Below are positions 7,120 through 14,242 of a stretch of DNA of 37,487 nt, piece by piece. Both the position numbers and the translations under genes were made by a program. The notes under the pieces were generated by a model. The model was not told where the DNA came from and made no database searches. It was given only the letters and a program-made list of their open reading frames with translations. This DNA is from Patescibacteria group bacterium (lineage in GTDB: Bacteria > Patescibacteriota > JACPGU01): contig JAQULF010000009.1 of the NCBI GenBank assembly GCA_028718745.1, positions 1 to 37,487 of the forward strand, in the 5' to 3' direction. Position 1 is the first letter of the stretch, and every line of letters starts with the position of its first letter.

Positions 7120-7710
7120 TTATTCCCTAATCACTTTTCCGATTGTAAGATCTATTATTGTCGAGGGTTTAGCTTCCGGTAGATTTCCGGCGTTAAAAAC
7201 AATATCCGGTTGAATTTCTTGGTTTGAGAATTGGCCGATTATTTCTTGAATGTTTCCGGTGGCTGGTTGGCCGGAAATGTTGGCGGATGTTTGGACTAAG
7301 GGAATGTTAATTTCAGTTAAAACTTTTTGGAGCAGGGGATAGTCAGGAATTCTTAAAGCAATCGTTTCATTATCTAAACCGAAAAGTTCTTTTTTATATT
7401 TTTTTCTTTTTAAAACAAATGAGAATGGTCCGGGCCATTTTTCTTTTAGTTCTTTTTCTTGCTCGGGATTTACCTCGGCTAATTCCTTTGCCATTTCAAG
7501 GCTACTGATAAAAACCGGCAGAGGTTTGTTTAACTCGCGTCTTTTTATTCTAAAAATCTTTTCTACCGCTTCTTTATCACTGGCATCGGCGATTAAACCA
7601 TAAACCGTATCGGTGGGAAAAACCAAAACGGAGCCACTTTTTAGCTCATTAATGATGAGATCTATCTCTTGCGAGGAAAAATTTTTAGAATTTATTTCCA
7701 ATACTCTCAT
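7120..7710 (-). CDS. tsaC: Threonylcarbamoyl-AMP synthase (Sua5/YciO/YrdC family)
   Basis: Makes L-threonylcarbamoyl-AMP from threonine, bicarbonate and ATP for the t6A modification of tRNAs that read ANN codons. The 196-residue protein carries the family core: GSVLVFPTDTVYGLIADA, KIFRIKRRELNKPLPVFI, the KWPGPFSFVLKRK region, TIALRIPDYP and VQTSANISGQPATG. It has the YrdC domain only and lacks the C-terminal Sua5 domain. It sits 9 bp after tspO on the same strand and is likely co-transcribed with it, though the functions are unrelated. Confidence 0.95.
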   Translation of the reverse strand: MRVLEINSKNFSSQEIDLIINELKSGSVLVFPTDTVYGLIADASDKEAVEKIFRIKRRELNKPLPVFISSLEMAKELAEVNPEQEKELKEKWPGPFSFVLKRKKYKKELFGLDNETIALRIPDYPLLQKVLTEINIPLVQTSANISGQPATGNIQEIIGQFSNQEIQPDIVFNAGNLPEAKPSTIIDLTIGKVIRE

Positions 7711-7719
7711 AAACGCTCT

Positions 7720-8208
7720 TTATCTATTCAGAATAAAAACGGCGATATTTAATACCGTGGCGAAGCCGACCCAGAGAGCGTAAGGGACCATTAACATCCC
7801 GGCGATTTCGGAGAGTTTATAAAATTTAATTGTTGTGGCAATAATTAAAGCCAATAAAATCAGAATAACCAGAATGCCAATAAAAGGGGAGTGGAGGCCA
7901 AAAAATACGACTGACCATAAAACATTAAAGGCGAGTTGAATAGAGAAAAGCAGTATCGCCAATTTCTTTTCTTTGGCATGTTCGGTTTTGGTCCAAACCA
8001 AAAAAAGCGCTATACCCATAGCAATAAAAAGAACTGTCCAGACGGGAGCGAAGATGCTACTGGGCGGATTAAAAAAAGGTTTGTTTAGCGTCGTGTACCA
8101 GGTGGTTACTGCCGGAGTAGTGAATATCGCGCCGATAAATCCGGCTATTTGACAGATCACTAGACTAGCTATGAGTTTTAGGGCGAGAATCATTTTATCT
8201 TTTTCCAT
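7720..8208 (-). CDS. tspO: TspO/MBR family membrane protein
   Basis: Five-helix membrane protein related to the tryptophan-rich sensory protein / translocator protein, which binds tetrapyrroles and lipids. Family marks are WYTTLNKPFFNPPSSIFAPV followed by WTVLFIAMGIALFLVW, then FNVLWSVVFFGLHSPFIG, and MVPYALWVGFATVLN at the C-terminus. Its 162 residues match the family length. The physiological role in such a reduced genome is unknown; light, oxygen or porphyrin sensing are known roles elsewhere. It is the first gene of a tight pair with tsaC (9-bp gap) and diverges from the methyltransferase at 8306. Confidence 0.93.
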   Translation of the reverse strand: MEKDKMILALKLIASLVICQIAGFIGAIFTTPAVTTWYTTLNKPFFNPPSSIFAPVWTVLFIAMGIALFLVWTKTEHAKEKKLAILLFSIQLAFNVLWSVVFFGLHSPFIGILVILILLALIIATTIKFYKLSEIAGMLMVPYALWVGFATVLNIAVFILNR

Positions 8209-8305
8209 TTTTGTTATTTAGTAATAATAATGTTGGTTTTATTTTAACATTTTCTGTTATAGAATAGAAGTATAAAAGTTTGAGACATAGAAATAAAGGT
8301 ATAAA

Positions 8306-9133
8306 ATGAAGAATAGTATAGATGGAGTCGGCTTCCCAAAACCCCCGGAGAAACCTGTTGGAAAGAGTGAATTGATTGAAGATTCACAGGAATTGATGTG
8401 GGAACAGCTAGTGGAATTAAAAGAAGAACTAAAAAGAGAAAATAGTATAACCGAAAAGGGTCATCCTTTTCTCCGCGGGCAAATCGAAAGAGTTATGATA
8501 AGCACAGAAAGGTTGGCTGGCAGTTCTCAAAGTCTAGGACTAGAAAAAGTCGCTGGATGGTATGAAATGAGCAAAGAGGATCTGCTAAAAAGAATGGAGG
8601 GTAAAAAGGTTTTAGATATAGGTTCAAATAAATCAACCTTTGCGAAAGAAGCGCAGGAAAAAGTGAATTGCGAAGTAGTCTCTTTGGATGTAAAAGAAGA
8701 TATTTTAAAAGATAAAAACTCGGCTGTTGTAGCGCGAGGAGAAAAATTGCCTTTTATGGATCAATCTTTTGATGAGGTTTTTGCTACTTTTTCTTTGCCC
8801 TATTGGGCAATGGACGAAAAACAAATAAATGACTTTTTTAGGGAAGCTATTCGTGTAGTAAGGGTTAACGGATATATCAATATCACTCCTGTTGCAACGA
8901 TACAAAACAGATATATTTCGTCTACGAGGTTCCCCGGAACTGTTTCGAATAATCCCTATGCATATATTGCTAACAAGATTCAGATCGAAACAATAGATGC
9001 CCTGCAAAAACTAAAAGAAGGTGGTAATGTTGAAATAGTTTTAGCAAGAAACTATAAGGCCGCTGAAGAAAGAGATAGAGAAAGGTTGAAGAAATATCCT
9101 CCTGCACTGGTTACAATAAAAAAACTAAGATAA
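8306..9133 (+). CDS. SAM-dependent methyltransferase-like protein, 275 aa
   Basis: A charged, helical N-terminal region of about 100 residues is followed by a Rossmann methyltransferase core. Motif I is KKVLDIGSNKSTF; it is followed by EVVSLDV, then ARGEKLPFMDQSFDEVFATF (the usual 'lpf.d.sFD.v' motif) and EAIRVVRVNGYINITP. The glycine-rich loop is atypical (DIGSNKSTF rather than DxGxGxG), so binding could be altered. The substrate is unknown. It lies alone, divergent from tspO and 67 bp before the hicBA-radA unit. Confidence 0.75.
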   Translation: MKNSIDGVGFPKPPEKPVGKSELIEDSQELMWEQLVELKEELKRENSITEKGHPFLRGQIERVMISTERLAGSSQSLGLEKVAGWYEMSKEDLLKRMEGKKVLDIGSNKSTFAKEAQEKVNCEVVSLDVKEDILKDKNSAVVARGEKLPFMDQSFDEVFATFSLPYWAMDEKQINDFFREAIRVVRVNGYINITPVATIQNRYISSTRFPGTVSNNPYAYIANKIQIETIDALQKLKEGGNVEIVLARNYKAAEERDRERLKKYPPALVTIKKLR

Positions 9134-9165
9134 TTTTAACCAAAAGCATCTCTCTAAACAAGCAG

Positions 9166-9194
9166 TTGCATATTTTTCTTATACAATGTAAAAT
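9166..9194 (+). promoter_or_regulatory. Promoter for hicB-hicA-radA, probably leaderless
   Basis: TTGCAT, 17-bp spacer, TAAAAT. The expected start site, 6-7 bp later, falls on the hicB ATG at 9201. No Shine-Dalgarno sequence is present. Confidence 0.6.
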
Positions 9195-9200
9195 AAGTTT

Positions 9201-9527
9201 ATGAGCATTATCAAGCAATCAAAAGACTATTTAACTAAACTTTTACTTGGCAAAAGCTCTGTTCCGAGTGGGCTTTTTGATTCAAGAGAATATTTTAGGT
9301 TATACGGCCCAATTCATTTTCAGTATGAAAAAAATGACGATTTAATTATTGCCAAAAGCGTAAACTTTGGTTGGGGCAGTATTATTACATCCGGCAAAAA
9401 TGAGCAAGAATTGGATAAAAATATAAAAGATGCCATATTAACTTCTTTTGAAATTCCTTCTTCTTATGCAAGTGAAGCAAAGATAGAGAGGGTTGAAGCA
9501 AGGGAGCATGCATATGCTCTCGCTTAG
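9201..9527 (+). CDS. hicB: HicB-like antitoxin
   Basis: 108-residue protein with a HicB-type fold: a strand with YEKNDDLIIAKSVNFG, then WGSIITSGKNEQELDKNIKD, which matches the 'a.G.t.eEal.n..eai' pattern of HicB. The call rests mainly on the neighbour, a HicA-like toxin overlapping its 3' end by 14 bp. HicB normally neutralises HicA and represses the operon. No clear C-terminal DNA-binding domain is visible. Translation is probably from a leaderless transcript. The order antitoxin-toxin is the reverse of the classical hicAB operon but is common in relatives. Confidence 0.75.
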   Translation: MSIIKQSKDYLTKLLLGKSSVPSGLFDSREYFRLYGPIHFQYEKNDDLIIAKSVNFGWGSIITSGKNEQELDKNIKDAILTSFEIPSSYASEAKIERVEAREHAYALA

Positions 9528-9759
9528 CGAATTACCAGGGTATATGGATCGAAAGAAACTAACCAAGGCCTTGGATCGCCTTGGTTTTATTATTAATGAA
9601 GTTGGCGGAAAAGGCAGTCATTTAAAAGTGGTCTGGCCAAAAAATCAAAAATCAATTACTATCCAAAAAAATCTCCCAAAACAAGTTTTGCTATATGTTT
9701 TCAAAGAAATAGAAATTGTAAGCGGCATAAAATGGGATGATATAAAAAAGTTTTTATGA
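9514..9759 (+). CDS. hicA: HicA-like mRNA interferase toxin
   Basis: Small dsRBD-like toxin that cleaves mRNA. The 81-residue product reads KLTKALDRLGFIINEVGGKG followed by SHLKVVW, with the catalytic histidine at H36 in GKGSH, and a typical C-terminal helix. The ATG at 9514 has AGGGAG 7 nt upstream; the upstream TTG at 9493 lacks a site. It overlaps hicB by 14 bp, and its stop overlaps the radA start (ATGA). radA is therefore expected to be read from the same message. Compare the truncated hicA at 23012. Confidence 0.85.
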   Translation: MLSLSELPGYMDRKKLTKALDRLGFIINEVGGKGSHLKVVWPKNQKSITIQKNLPKQVLLYVFKEIEIVSGIKWDDIKKFL

Positions 9760-11120
9760 GTAAATCGAATACAAAATTCATCTGTAACAACTGTGGCGCA
9801 GAATATGTTCGCTGGCAGGGGAAATGCACCGCTTGTAATGAGTGGGAAACATTGCAGGAGGTTAAGGTTGCGCCAAGCGCCAAGTCCAGATCTTCGTCTG
9901 CTGGTAATCGTTCACCCGTACAAATCCAATCTTTGGATAAAGTTGATTCCAAAAACTTCGAACGGATCAAAACCAATATCGATGAATTTGACAGAGTTTT
10001 GGGCGGGGGAGTGGTTTTGGGTTCATTAGTACTTCTTGGCGGAGATCCCGGAATAGGAAAAAGCACTTTGCTGCTGCAAAGTTTGGTTGGCATTTCGCAG
10101 AATAAAAATGTTAGCAAAATACTTTATGTTTCAGGGGAAGAATCGGCGCAACAAATTAAGTTGAGGGCTGAACGGTTGAAGATTAAGAACGAGAAAATCT
10201 TTTTATTGGCCGAAAACGATCTCGAATCGATACTTGCCACCATCGAAATAGAGAAACCAAATTTAGTTATCGTTGATTCTATTCAAACTGTTTATTCGGA
10301 TGCCATCGCTTCGGCTTCGGGCAGTATTGTACAGGTAAAAAATGCCACCGAAAATCTGATGCGAGTGGCAAAAACAACCAATGTGCCGGTATTCATCATC
10401 GGGCATGTCACCAAAGATGGGGGAATCGCCGGACCAAAAACATTGGAACATTTAGTGGATGTTGTCTTATATCTTGAAGGCGATCGCTATCAATCATTCC
10501 GAATTTTACGCGGAATAAAAAATCGCTTTGGCAAAACTTCCGAAGTCGGCATTTTTGAAATGGAGCAAGAGGGGATGGTAGAGGTAAAAAATCCTTCCAA
10601 AGTTTTTTTGGAAGAAAGATTAGAAGGAGCATCGGGCGTGGCAGTCAGTTCTATAATAGAAGGAAACAGACCGTTTCTAATTGAAATACAAGCCTTGGCT
10701 GCCAAGAGTTATTTCGGCTTTCCCAAAAGAACCGCCTCCGGATTTGATTTGAACAGATTAAATTTGGTTTTAGCGATTATTGAAAAAAGATTGGGGCTGG
10801 AAATGGGAACCAATGATGTTTATCTCAATGTTGTCGGCGGAATAAAAGTTCGTGAAAATTCAGTTGATTTGGCTGTCGCTCTCGCGATCGTTTCGGCGGT
10901 AAAAAATAAACCAATTTCCGGCGACACGGCTATCTTTGGCGAATTAGGTCTCTCCGGCGAAGTCCGATCTATTCCAAATATTGAAAGAAGAGTTGAAGAA
11001 GCGGTGAGACTGGGATTTAAAACAATAGTGACACCAAGAATGGGAAATAAAAAAATTAATTCAAAAATAAATCTGGTTGAGGTAAAAACACTTAAAGAAG
11101 CGATGAATATTATTAAGTAA
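9756..11120 (+). CDS. radA: DNA repair protein RadA
   Basis: RecA-like branch-migration helicase used in recombinational repair. It has an N-terminal zinc finger (C10, C13, C24, C27), Walker A GDPGIGKST at about 96-104, the RadA-specific KNRFG motif at 255-259, and a C-terminal Lon-protease-like domain (FGFPKRTASGFDLNRLNLVL, then GIKVRENSVDLAVALAI). The 454 residues are full length. The linker after the zinc finger (SAKSRSSSAGNRS) is low complexity. Its ATG overlaps the hicA stop by 4 bp, so it is translationally coupled to the toxin gene. Confidence 0.97.
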   Translation: MSKSNTKFICNNCGAEYVRWQGKCTACNEWETLQEVKVAPSAKSRSSSAGNRSPVQIQSLDKVDSKNFERIKTNIDEFDRVLGGGVVLGSLVLLGGDPGIGKSTLLLQSLVGISQNKNVSKILYVSGEESAQQIKLRAERLKIKNEKIFLLAENDLESILATIEIEKPNLVIVDSIQTVYSDAIASASGSIVQVKNATENLMRVAKTTNVPVFIIGHVTKDGGIAGPKTLEHLVDVVLYLEGDRYQSFRILRGIKNRFGKTSEVGIFEMEQEGMVEVKNPSKVFLEERLEGASGVAVSSIIEGNRPFLIEIQALAAKSYFGFPKRTASGFDLNRLNLVLAIIEKRLGLEMGTNDVYLNVVGGIKVRENSVDLAVALAIVSAVKNKPISGDTAIFGELGLSGEVRSIPNIERRVEEAVRLGFKTIVTPRMGNKKINSKINLVEVKTLKEAMNIIK

Positions 11121-11153
11121 GAAAATATTTAATTTATATTATAAAAAAAATTT

Positions 11154-11819
11154 ATGAAAGTTTTTCACTATACGAGCTTAGATAATTGGAGAAACATAAA
11201 AAGAGGCTCCTATAAAAGCGATGATAAGCCGGGACTAGGGGCTATTCATAATATGGGTAGAGGTTATGATGAAGCATGGGAAACCAAAGCCGTTTTTGCG
11301 TTATTAGAACCCCTGCCAGATAATTGGATAGACAATGAACAATTTAAGCTTACATGGAATTATCTTAATAGTAGTCTGGGAAGGCTTTTATTGGAAATTG
11401 ATATTAATCCAAAAGAAGATAAGGCATTTGTAGTTGATAGAGGGCATCTTGAAGGTTTTTTATACGAAAATAAAGAAGATATCCCAGAACAATATCTGCA
11501 CCATTCTAGAGAAGAAGCAGAAAGAGCTTATGTGGAAAGCAAAATACCGATAGAAGAATATCTGAAAAAAGCCGAGGTATTCAAGTATTCTTTACCTGAA
11601 GTAGTGATTTTGGATAATGTTCCATTAGAAAAAATCAAAATTTCTGAACAACAACCACTTCTAGAAGAAGAATTAAAATCACGCCGAGGAGAATATTTGA
11701 GAGAATTATTAAGAGATATGGAAAACATCCCTGAATTATCACGCTGGTACAACAAATATAACAAAGAAAAAGAGCCCGGGGAATTAAAAGAAATTAAATT
11801 TGGAGAAAAGATGCGATAA
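11154..11819 (+). CDS. Conserved-looking hypothetical protein with an HYTS N-terminus, 221 aa
   Basis: The protein opens with FHYTSLDNWRNIKRGSY, resembling the 'HxTs...NLxsIxxxG' start of DarT/DUF4433-like and other ADP-ribosyltransferase-fold proteins. I cannot confirm the later active-site residues, so this is only a hint. The middle (GRLLLEIDINPKEDKAFVVD, then RGHLEGFLYE) looks like an ordered alpha/beta domain. The C-terminal third is charged and helical (EELKSRRGEYLRELLRDMEN). No membrane segment. It lies 33 bp after radA and may be read from the same transcript. I believe similar proteins occur in other Patescibacteria, but this rests on memory. Confidence 0.6.
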   Translation: MKVFHYTSLDNWRNIKRGSYKSDDKPGLGAIHNMGRGYDEAWETKAVFALLEPLPDNWIDNEQFKLTWNYLNSSLGRLLLEIDINPKEDKAFVVDRGHLEGFLYENKEDIPEQYLHHSREEAERAYVESKIPIEEYLKKAEVFKYSLPEVVILDNVPLEKIKISEQQPLLEEELKSRRGEYLRELLRDMENIPELSRWYNKYNKEKEPGELKEIKFGEKMR

Positions 11820-11858
11820 TAGCGCCAAGACCTTGAAAGAAGTTGTTAGTATGGTATT

Positions 11859-12164
11859 ATGATAAAAATGGACAAACAAACTTTTGCTATCATCATTATT
11901 TTGACCACTGTTATTTCTTACTTAATCATAAGAAAGTTTTTTAGTATTGCTCCACGATATATCATGTATGGTATCTTGGGATTAGTTGTTGGGTTAACAA
12001 TCAGTATTACAATCGCTTGGCCCATATCAGCATTTTTTGGGCAATTTGGAACTATTGTCGCGCCTTATATTTTAGGTTTAATTCTAATGGTTTTTGTAGA
12101 GCTCTTTATTGTCGAAGGGCGAAATATCATTATTGTTTTACAAGAGCGTTTTCAAAAAAGATAG
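11859..12164 (+). CDS. Hypothetical membrane protein, 101 aa
   Basis: About three transmembrane segments: residues 8-25 (FAIIIILTTVISYLIIRK), 36-57 (MYGILGLVVGLTISITIAWP) and 69-86 (PYILGLILMVFVELFIVE). A basic tail (QERFQKR) follows. The layout resembles the membrane part that precedes a PIN/TRAM domain in some proteins, but no such domain is present here. No recognised family. The gap after it contains GC-rich hairpins (12231-12289) before the DUF378 gene. Confidence 0.6.
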   Translation: MIKMDKQTFAIIIILTTVISYLIIRKFFSIAPRYIMYGILGLVVGLTISITIAWPISAFFGQFGTIVAPYILGLILMVFVELFIVEGRNIIIVLQERFQKR

Positions 12165-12230
12165 GAGAGTGATAAAATAGAGGCGAAATAGGTATCCTGT
12201 GGAAAAGTCTTGAATTTTATATATAAATAA

Positions 12231-12289
12231 ACCCCGCCAAGGCGGGGTAAAGGCCCGCCTGCATCGCTATGCGAAGCATTGCGGGCAGG
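12231..12289. repeat. Two GC-rich hairpins in the leader of the DUF378 gene
   Basis: First, ACCCCGCC-AA-GGCGGGGT (12231-12248), a perfect 8-bp stem with a 2-nt loop. Second, GCCCGCCTGCATCGC (from 12253) paired to GCGAAGCATTGCGGGC, a family 3 type palindrome similar to 12627-12660. Neither is followed by a T-run, so I call them repeats rather than terminators. Confidence 0.7.
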
Positions 12290-12321
12290 TCGAAAAAACA
12301 AATTAATCAAAAGGAGTTTTT

Positions 12322-12543
12322 ATGAAAAATAAAGGTGTTTTGGGTATCCTAGGTTTGATCGCGTTTATTATCGTATTAATTGGCGCTTTAAACTGGGGAC
12401 TAGTAGGTGCTTTTAATTTGAATTTAGTAGCTTTGATTCTTGGTTATGGCACAGCTGCAAATGTAGTTTATATAATTGTTGGTGTCGCTGCTCTTTACAA
12501 GATAGTTATGATGTGTATGAAAAAAGGTATGAAAAAAGAATAA
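12322..12543 (+). CDS. DUF378 family small membrane protein
   Basis: The 73-residue protein reads IVLIGALNWGLVGAFNLNLV and YIIVGVAALYKIV, the characteristic sequence of the DUF378 (YuzA-like) family with two transmembrane helices. The function of the family is unknown. The ATG has a good AAGGAG site 6 nt upstream. An intrinsic terminator follows within 25 bp, so it is probably monocistronic. The C-terminus is short and basic (MKKGMKKE). Confidence 0.9.
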   Translation: MKNKGVLGILGLIAFIIVLIGALNWGLVGAFNLNLVALILGYGTAANVVYIIVGVAALYKIVMMCMKKGMKKE

Positions 12544-12565
12544 TTCAAACTTTTTTAAATAAAAA

Positions 12566-12592
12566 GGATCCGGTTTCGGGTTCTTTTTATTT
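12566..12592 (+). terminator. Intrinsic terminator of the DUF378 gene
   Basis: The stem GGATCCG / CGGGTTC, with two G-U pairs, is followed by TTTTTATTTT. Confidence 0.65.
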
Positions 12593-12600
12593 TGCCGTTT

Positions 12601-12743
12601 GTCATTCCTGTGCTTCCAGATGTACTCCCGCCCGCCTCGCAAGCGAGAGCGTTGCGGGCGCGGCATCGGAAAAACAGGGATCCAGGCCTGGATCCTTGAT
12701 TTCCTGATTTCGGATTACCAAAATACAGGAGCTCAAGGATGAC
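12601..12743. repeat. Composite GTCATCC/GGATGAC element with a nested GC-rich palindrome
   Basis: Left half from GTCATTCCTGTGCTTCCAG to AGGGATCCAG; right half from CTGGATCCTTGATTTCCTG to GAGCTCAAGGATGAC. A family 3 palindrome (CCCGCCTCGC ... GCGTTGCGGGCG, 12627-12660) interrupts the left half, suggesting one repeat inserted into another. Confidence 0.75.
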
Positions 12744-12793
12744 ACTAGAAAAAGATGAATGTGCTATTATGAGTATAATAGGGTTGTTTTAAT

Positions 12794-13351
12794 ATGAAAA
12801 TCACTAGGAATTTTTTTAATCGAGACACAAGCATTGTCGCGCAAGAATTATTGGGCAAGGTTTTGGTTGTTGTTAATAATAGGGGAGAAGTAAAAAAAGT
12901 GATGATTACCGAAACCGAAGCTTACCATGGCTTTGATGACAAAGCTTCTCACGCTTCTAGAACTAAAACCGAAAGAAATAAGATTATGTTTGACAAGGCG
13001 GGATTGGTTTATGTCTACCTTATATATGGAATGCATTGGTGCCTCAATTTTACAACGATGCCGGAGGGATTCCCGGCAGCAGTTTTGATTCGTTCAATTG
13101 CGATACCCGTAGGGGCACGGCGCGCCGTGCCCCTACAAATAAGAGGTCCTGGTCGCATTACAAAATGCTTGGGAATCGATAAAACATTTTACGGCGAGGA
13201 TTTGACGAAGAGCAAAAGGATTTGGATTGAGCCCGTAGAGACACACGGCCGTGTGTCTAAAAAATGTGATATAATATCCTCAAAACGCATCGGCGTAGAC
13301 TACGCCGACGAGTGTAAGGAATGGGAGTGGAACTATAAAATAAATCTATAA
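12794..13351 (+). CDS. mpg: 3-methyladenine DNA glycosylase (Mpg/AAG family)
   Basis: Excises alkylated purines such as 3-methyladenine in base excision repair. Family marks are FFNRDTSIVAQELLGK, ITETEAYHGFDDKASHAS (with the catalytic-site region ETEAY), GLVYVYLIYGMHWCLNF, GPGRITKCLGID and the C-terminal RIGVDYADE. Length 185 aa is normal. Two GTAG palindromes lie in frame: residues 106-114 read VGARRAVPL where relatives have a variable loop, and 148-155 read VETHGRVS. Both are in loops between core elements, so the enzyme is probably active. There is no strong Shine-Dalgarno sequence. Confidence 0.93.
   Translation: MKITRNFFNRDTSIVAQELLGKVLVVVNNRGEVKKVMITETEAYHGFDDKASHASRTKTERNKIMFDKAGLVYVYLIYGMHWCLNFTTMPEGFPAAVLIRSIAIPVGARRAVPLQIRGPGRITKCLGIDKTFYGEDLTKSKRIWIEPVETHGRVSKKCDIISSKRIGVDYADECKEWEWNYKINL
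13109..13136. repeat. Family 1 GTAG palindrome, in frame in mpg
   Basis: A perfect 28-bp palindrome: GTAGGGGCACGGCG and its exact reverse complement. It is read from the GTA codon as VGARRAVPL. Confidence 0.88.
13235..13258. repeat. Second family 1 GTAG palindrome, in frame in mpg
   Basis: GTAG followed by the perfect 20-bp palindrome AGACACACGGCCGTGTGTCT. It is again read from GTA, as VETHGRVS. Confidence 0.85.
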
Positions 13352-13381
13352 AACAACAGCCCCCGGAGTGATCCGGGGGCT
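13344..13381 (-). terminator. Intrinsic terminator of the 13397-14029 gene
   Basis: A 9-bp stem AGCCCCCGG / CCGGGGGCT with a 6-nt loop. On the minus strand it is followed by GTTGTTTTAT. It also overlaps the 3' end of mpg. Confidence 0.8.
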
Positions 13382-13396
13382 GGAATTGGGCAGTCT

Positions 13397-14029
13397 TTAC
13401 GCTATCGGAATAAAGTGCGAAAGATGAGAGCACTTTATGCAGTTCAATCTCGAGACTGCCGCGTTGGTAGCTTCTTCGTAGCAAATTATATTTTTCGATT
13501 TCATGTCATTCCGAGGTCCCTCAAAAAGAACCGAGGACTTAATTGAGTAGACTCTCTTATCAACCTTATCAACGAAGAGGGTGTGTTTCATTATTCTGAT
13601 TATTTCATTGTGGCGATGCTGGTCGGCAATGCTGGCGGCCGCAACAGTTACACCTGTTTTGGAGAGGAAGAAGTATTTTCTTTCGCTACTTAGATCGCCA
13701 AAATCAGCGGGTATCGCGGGTGATCCGTCTATATTGCAGACTATCTGACCCACAGTAAATTCCTTACTGCGATCATCTCTCCTCATGAAATTCCGACGAT
13801 ACTCGGAGAGTTGAATCTGCGGCGGAATGGAAAGCAACCGTATAGGTAGACGCCAGACGGAATATGCCTTGAGTGAACCGATGTTTTGGGTGATTGATTG
13901 GTCAAAGCTATAGACTTTCCTATATAAGAAATCACCCTGCCCTTTAGTTTCTGGTTCAAACAGGGCTAGAGTTATTCCTTCCATTATATCCAGCCCAAGA
14001 CCTCGCGTTAACGATAGCTTCTTTATCAT
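13397..14029 (-). CDS. Hypothetical protein, 210 aa, self-contained transcription unit
   Basis: No family recognised. The predicted protein starts MIKKLSLTRGLGLDIMEGIT. It has an ordered-looking middle with PIRLLSIPPQIQLSEYRRNF and KYFFLSKTGVTVAAASIADQ, and ends with a Cys/His-containing tail (RLNCIKCSHLSHF). The ATG at 14029 has AAAGGGATGAT just upstream; a TTG at 14077 is in frame but has no site. It is convergent with mpg, with its own consensus promoter (14148-14176), a leader hairpin and a strong terminator. Base composition is GC-richer than in the flanking wecG-like gene. Confidence 0.65.
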   Translation of the reverse strand: MIKKLSLTRGLGLDIMEGITLALFEPETKGQGDFLYRKVYSFDQSITQNIGSLKAYSVWRLPIRLLSIPPQIQLSEYRRNFMRRDDRSKEFTVGQIVCNIDGSPAIPADFGDLSSERKYFFLSKTGVTVAAASIADQHRHNEIIRIMKHTLFVDKVDKRVYSIKSSVLFEGPRNDMKSKNIICYEEATNAAVSRLNCIKCSHLSHFIPIA

Positions 14030-14082
14030 ATCATCCCTTTCTTCCAGCAACGCGACTTTTTTAATGACCCCGCGCAAGGTCG

Positions 14083-14113
14083 TTTTTGCGAGCGATTGGC
14101 TCGCGGCTTTTTA
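14083..14113. promoter_or_regulatory. Leader hairpin with U-tract upstream of the 13397-14029 gene
   Basis: GCGAGC-GATTG-GCTCGC with T/A runs on both sides, so it looks like a terminator on either strand. On the minus strand (stem then AAAAACG when read from the other side) it lies between the predicted start site (about 14141) and the start codon at 14029, an attenuator-like place. On the plus strand it is followed by GGCTTTTTATATT. Confidence 0.5.
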
Positions 14114-14147
14114 TATTAAAGAGCAAAAATACCTTAGCTCTCTATTT

Positions 14148-14176
14148 ATTTTAGAACAAAATTTTTGTTTTGTAAA
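14148..14176 (-). promoter_or_regulatory. Promoter for the 13397-14029 gene
   Basis: Minus strand TTTACA, 17-bp spacer, TAAAAT. The leader would be about 110 nt and would contain the hairpin at 14083-14113. Confidence 0.65.
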
Positions 14177-14190
14177 TAAAATCCGCAAGG

Positions 14191-14219
14191 TTGAGTTTTT
14201 CTAAATAGGATGTTAGAAT
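14191..14219 (+). promoter_or_regulatory. Promoter for the WecG-like gene
   Basis: TTGAGT, 17-bp spacer, TAGAAT. The predicted start lies about 17 nt before the ATG, with no Shine-Dalgarno sequence. Confidence 0.55.
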
Positions 14220-14242
14220 TGTTTTAAGATCATTTTAATTTT

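Noticed and set aside
13289-13307. Third palindrome in mpg (TCGGCGTAG-A-CTACGCCGA)
   Set aside because: It encodes RIGVDYAD, which is the conserved C-terminal motif of the Mpg family, so the symmetry may be chance rather than a repeat insertion.
13356-13381. Hairpin after mpg as a plus-strand terminator
   Set aside because: There is no T-run on the plus side; the U-tract is on the minus side, so it ends the 13397 gene.
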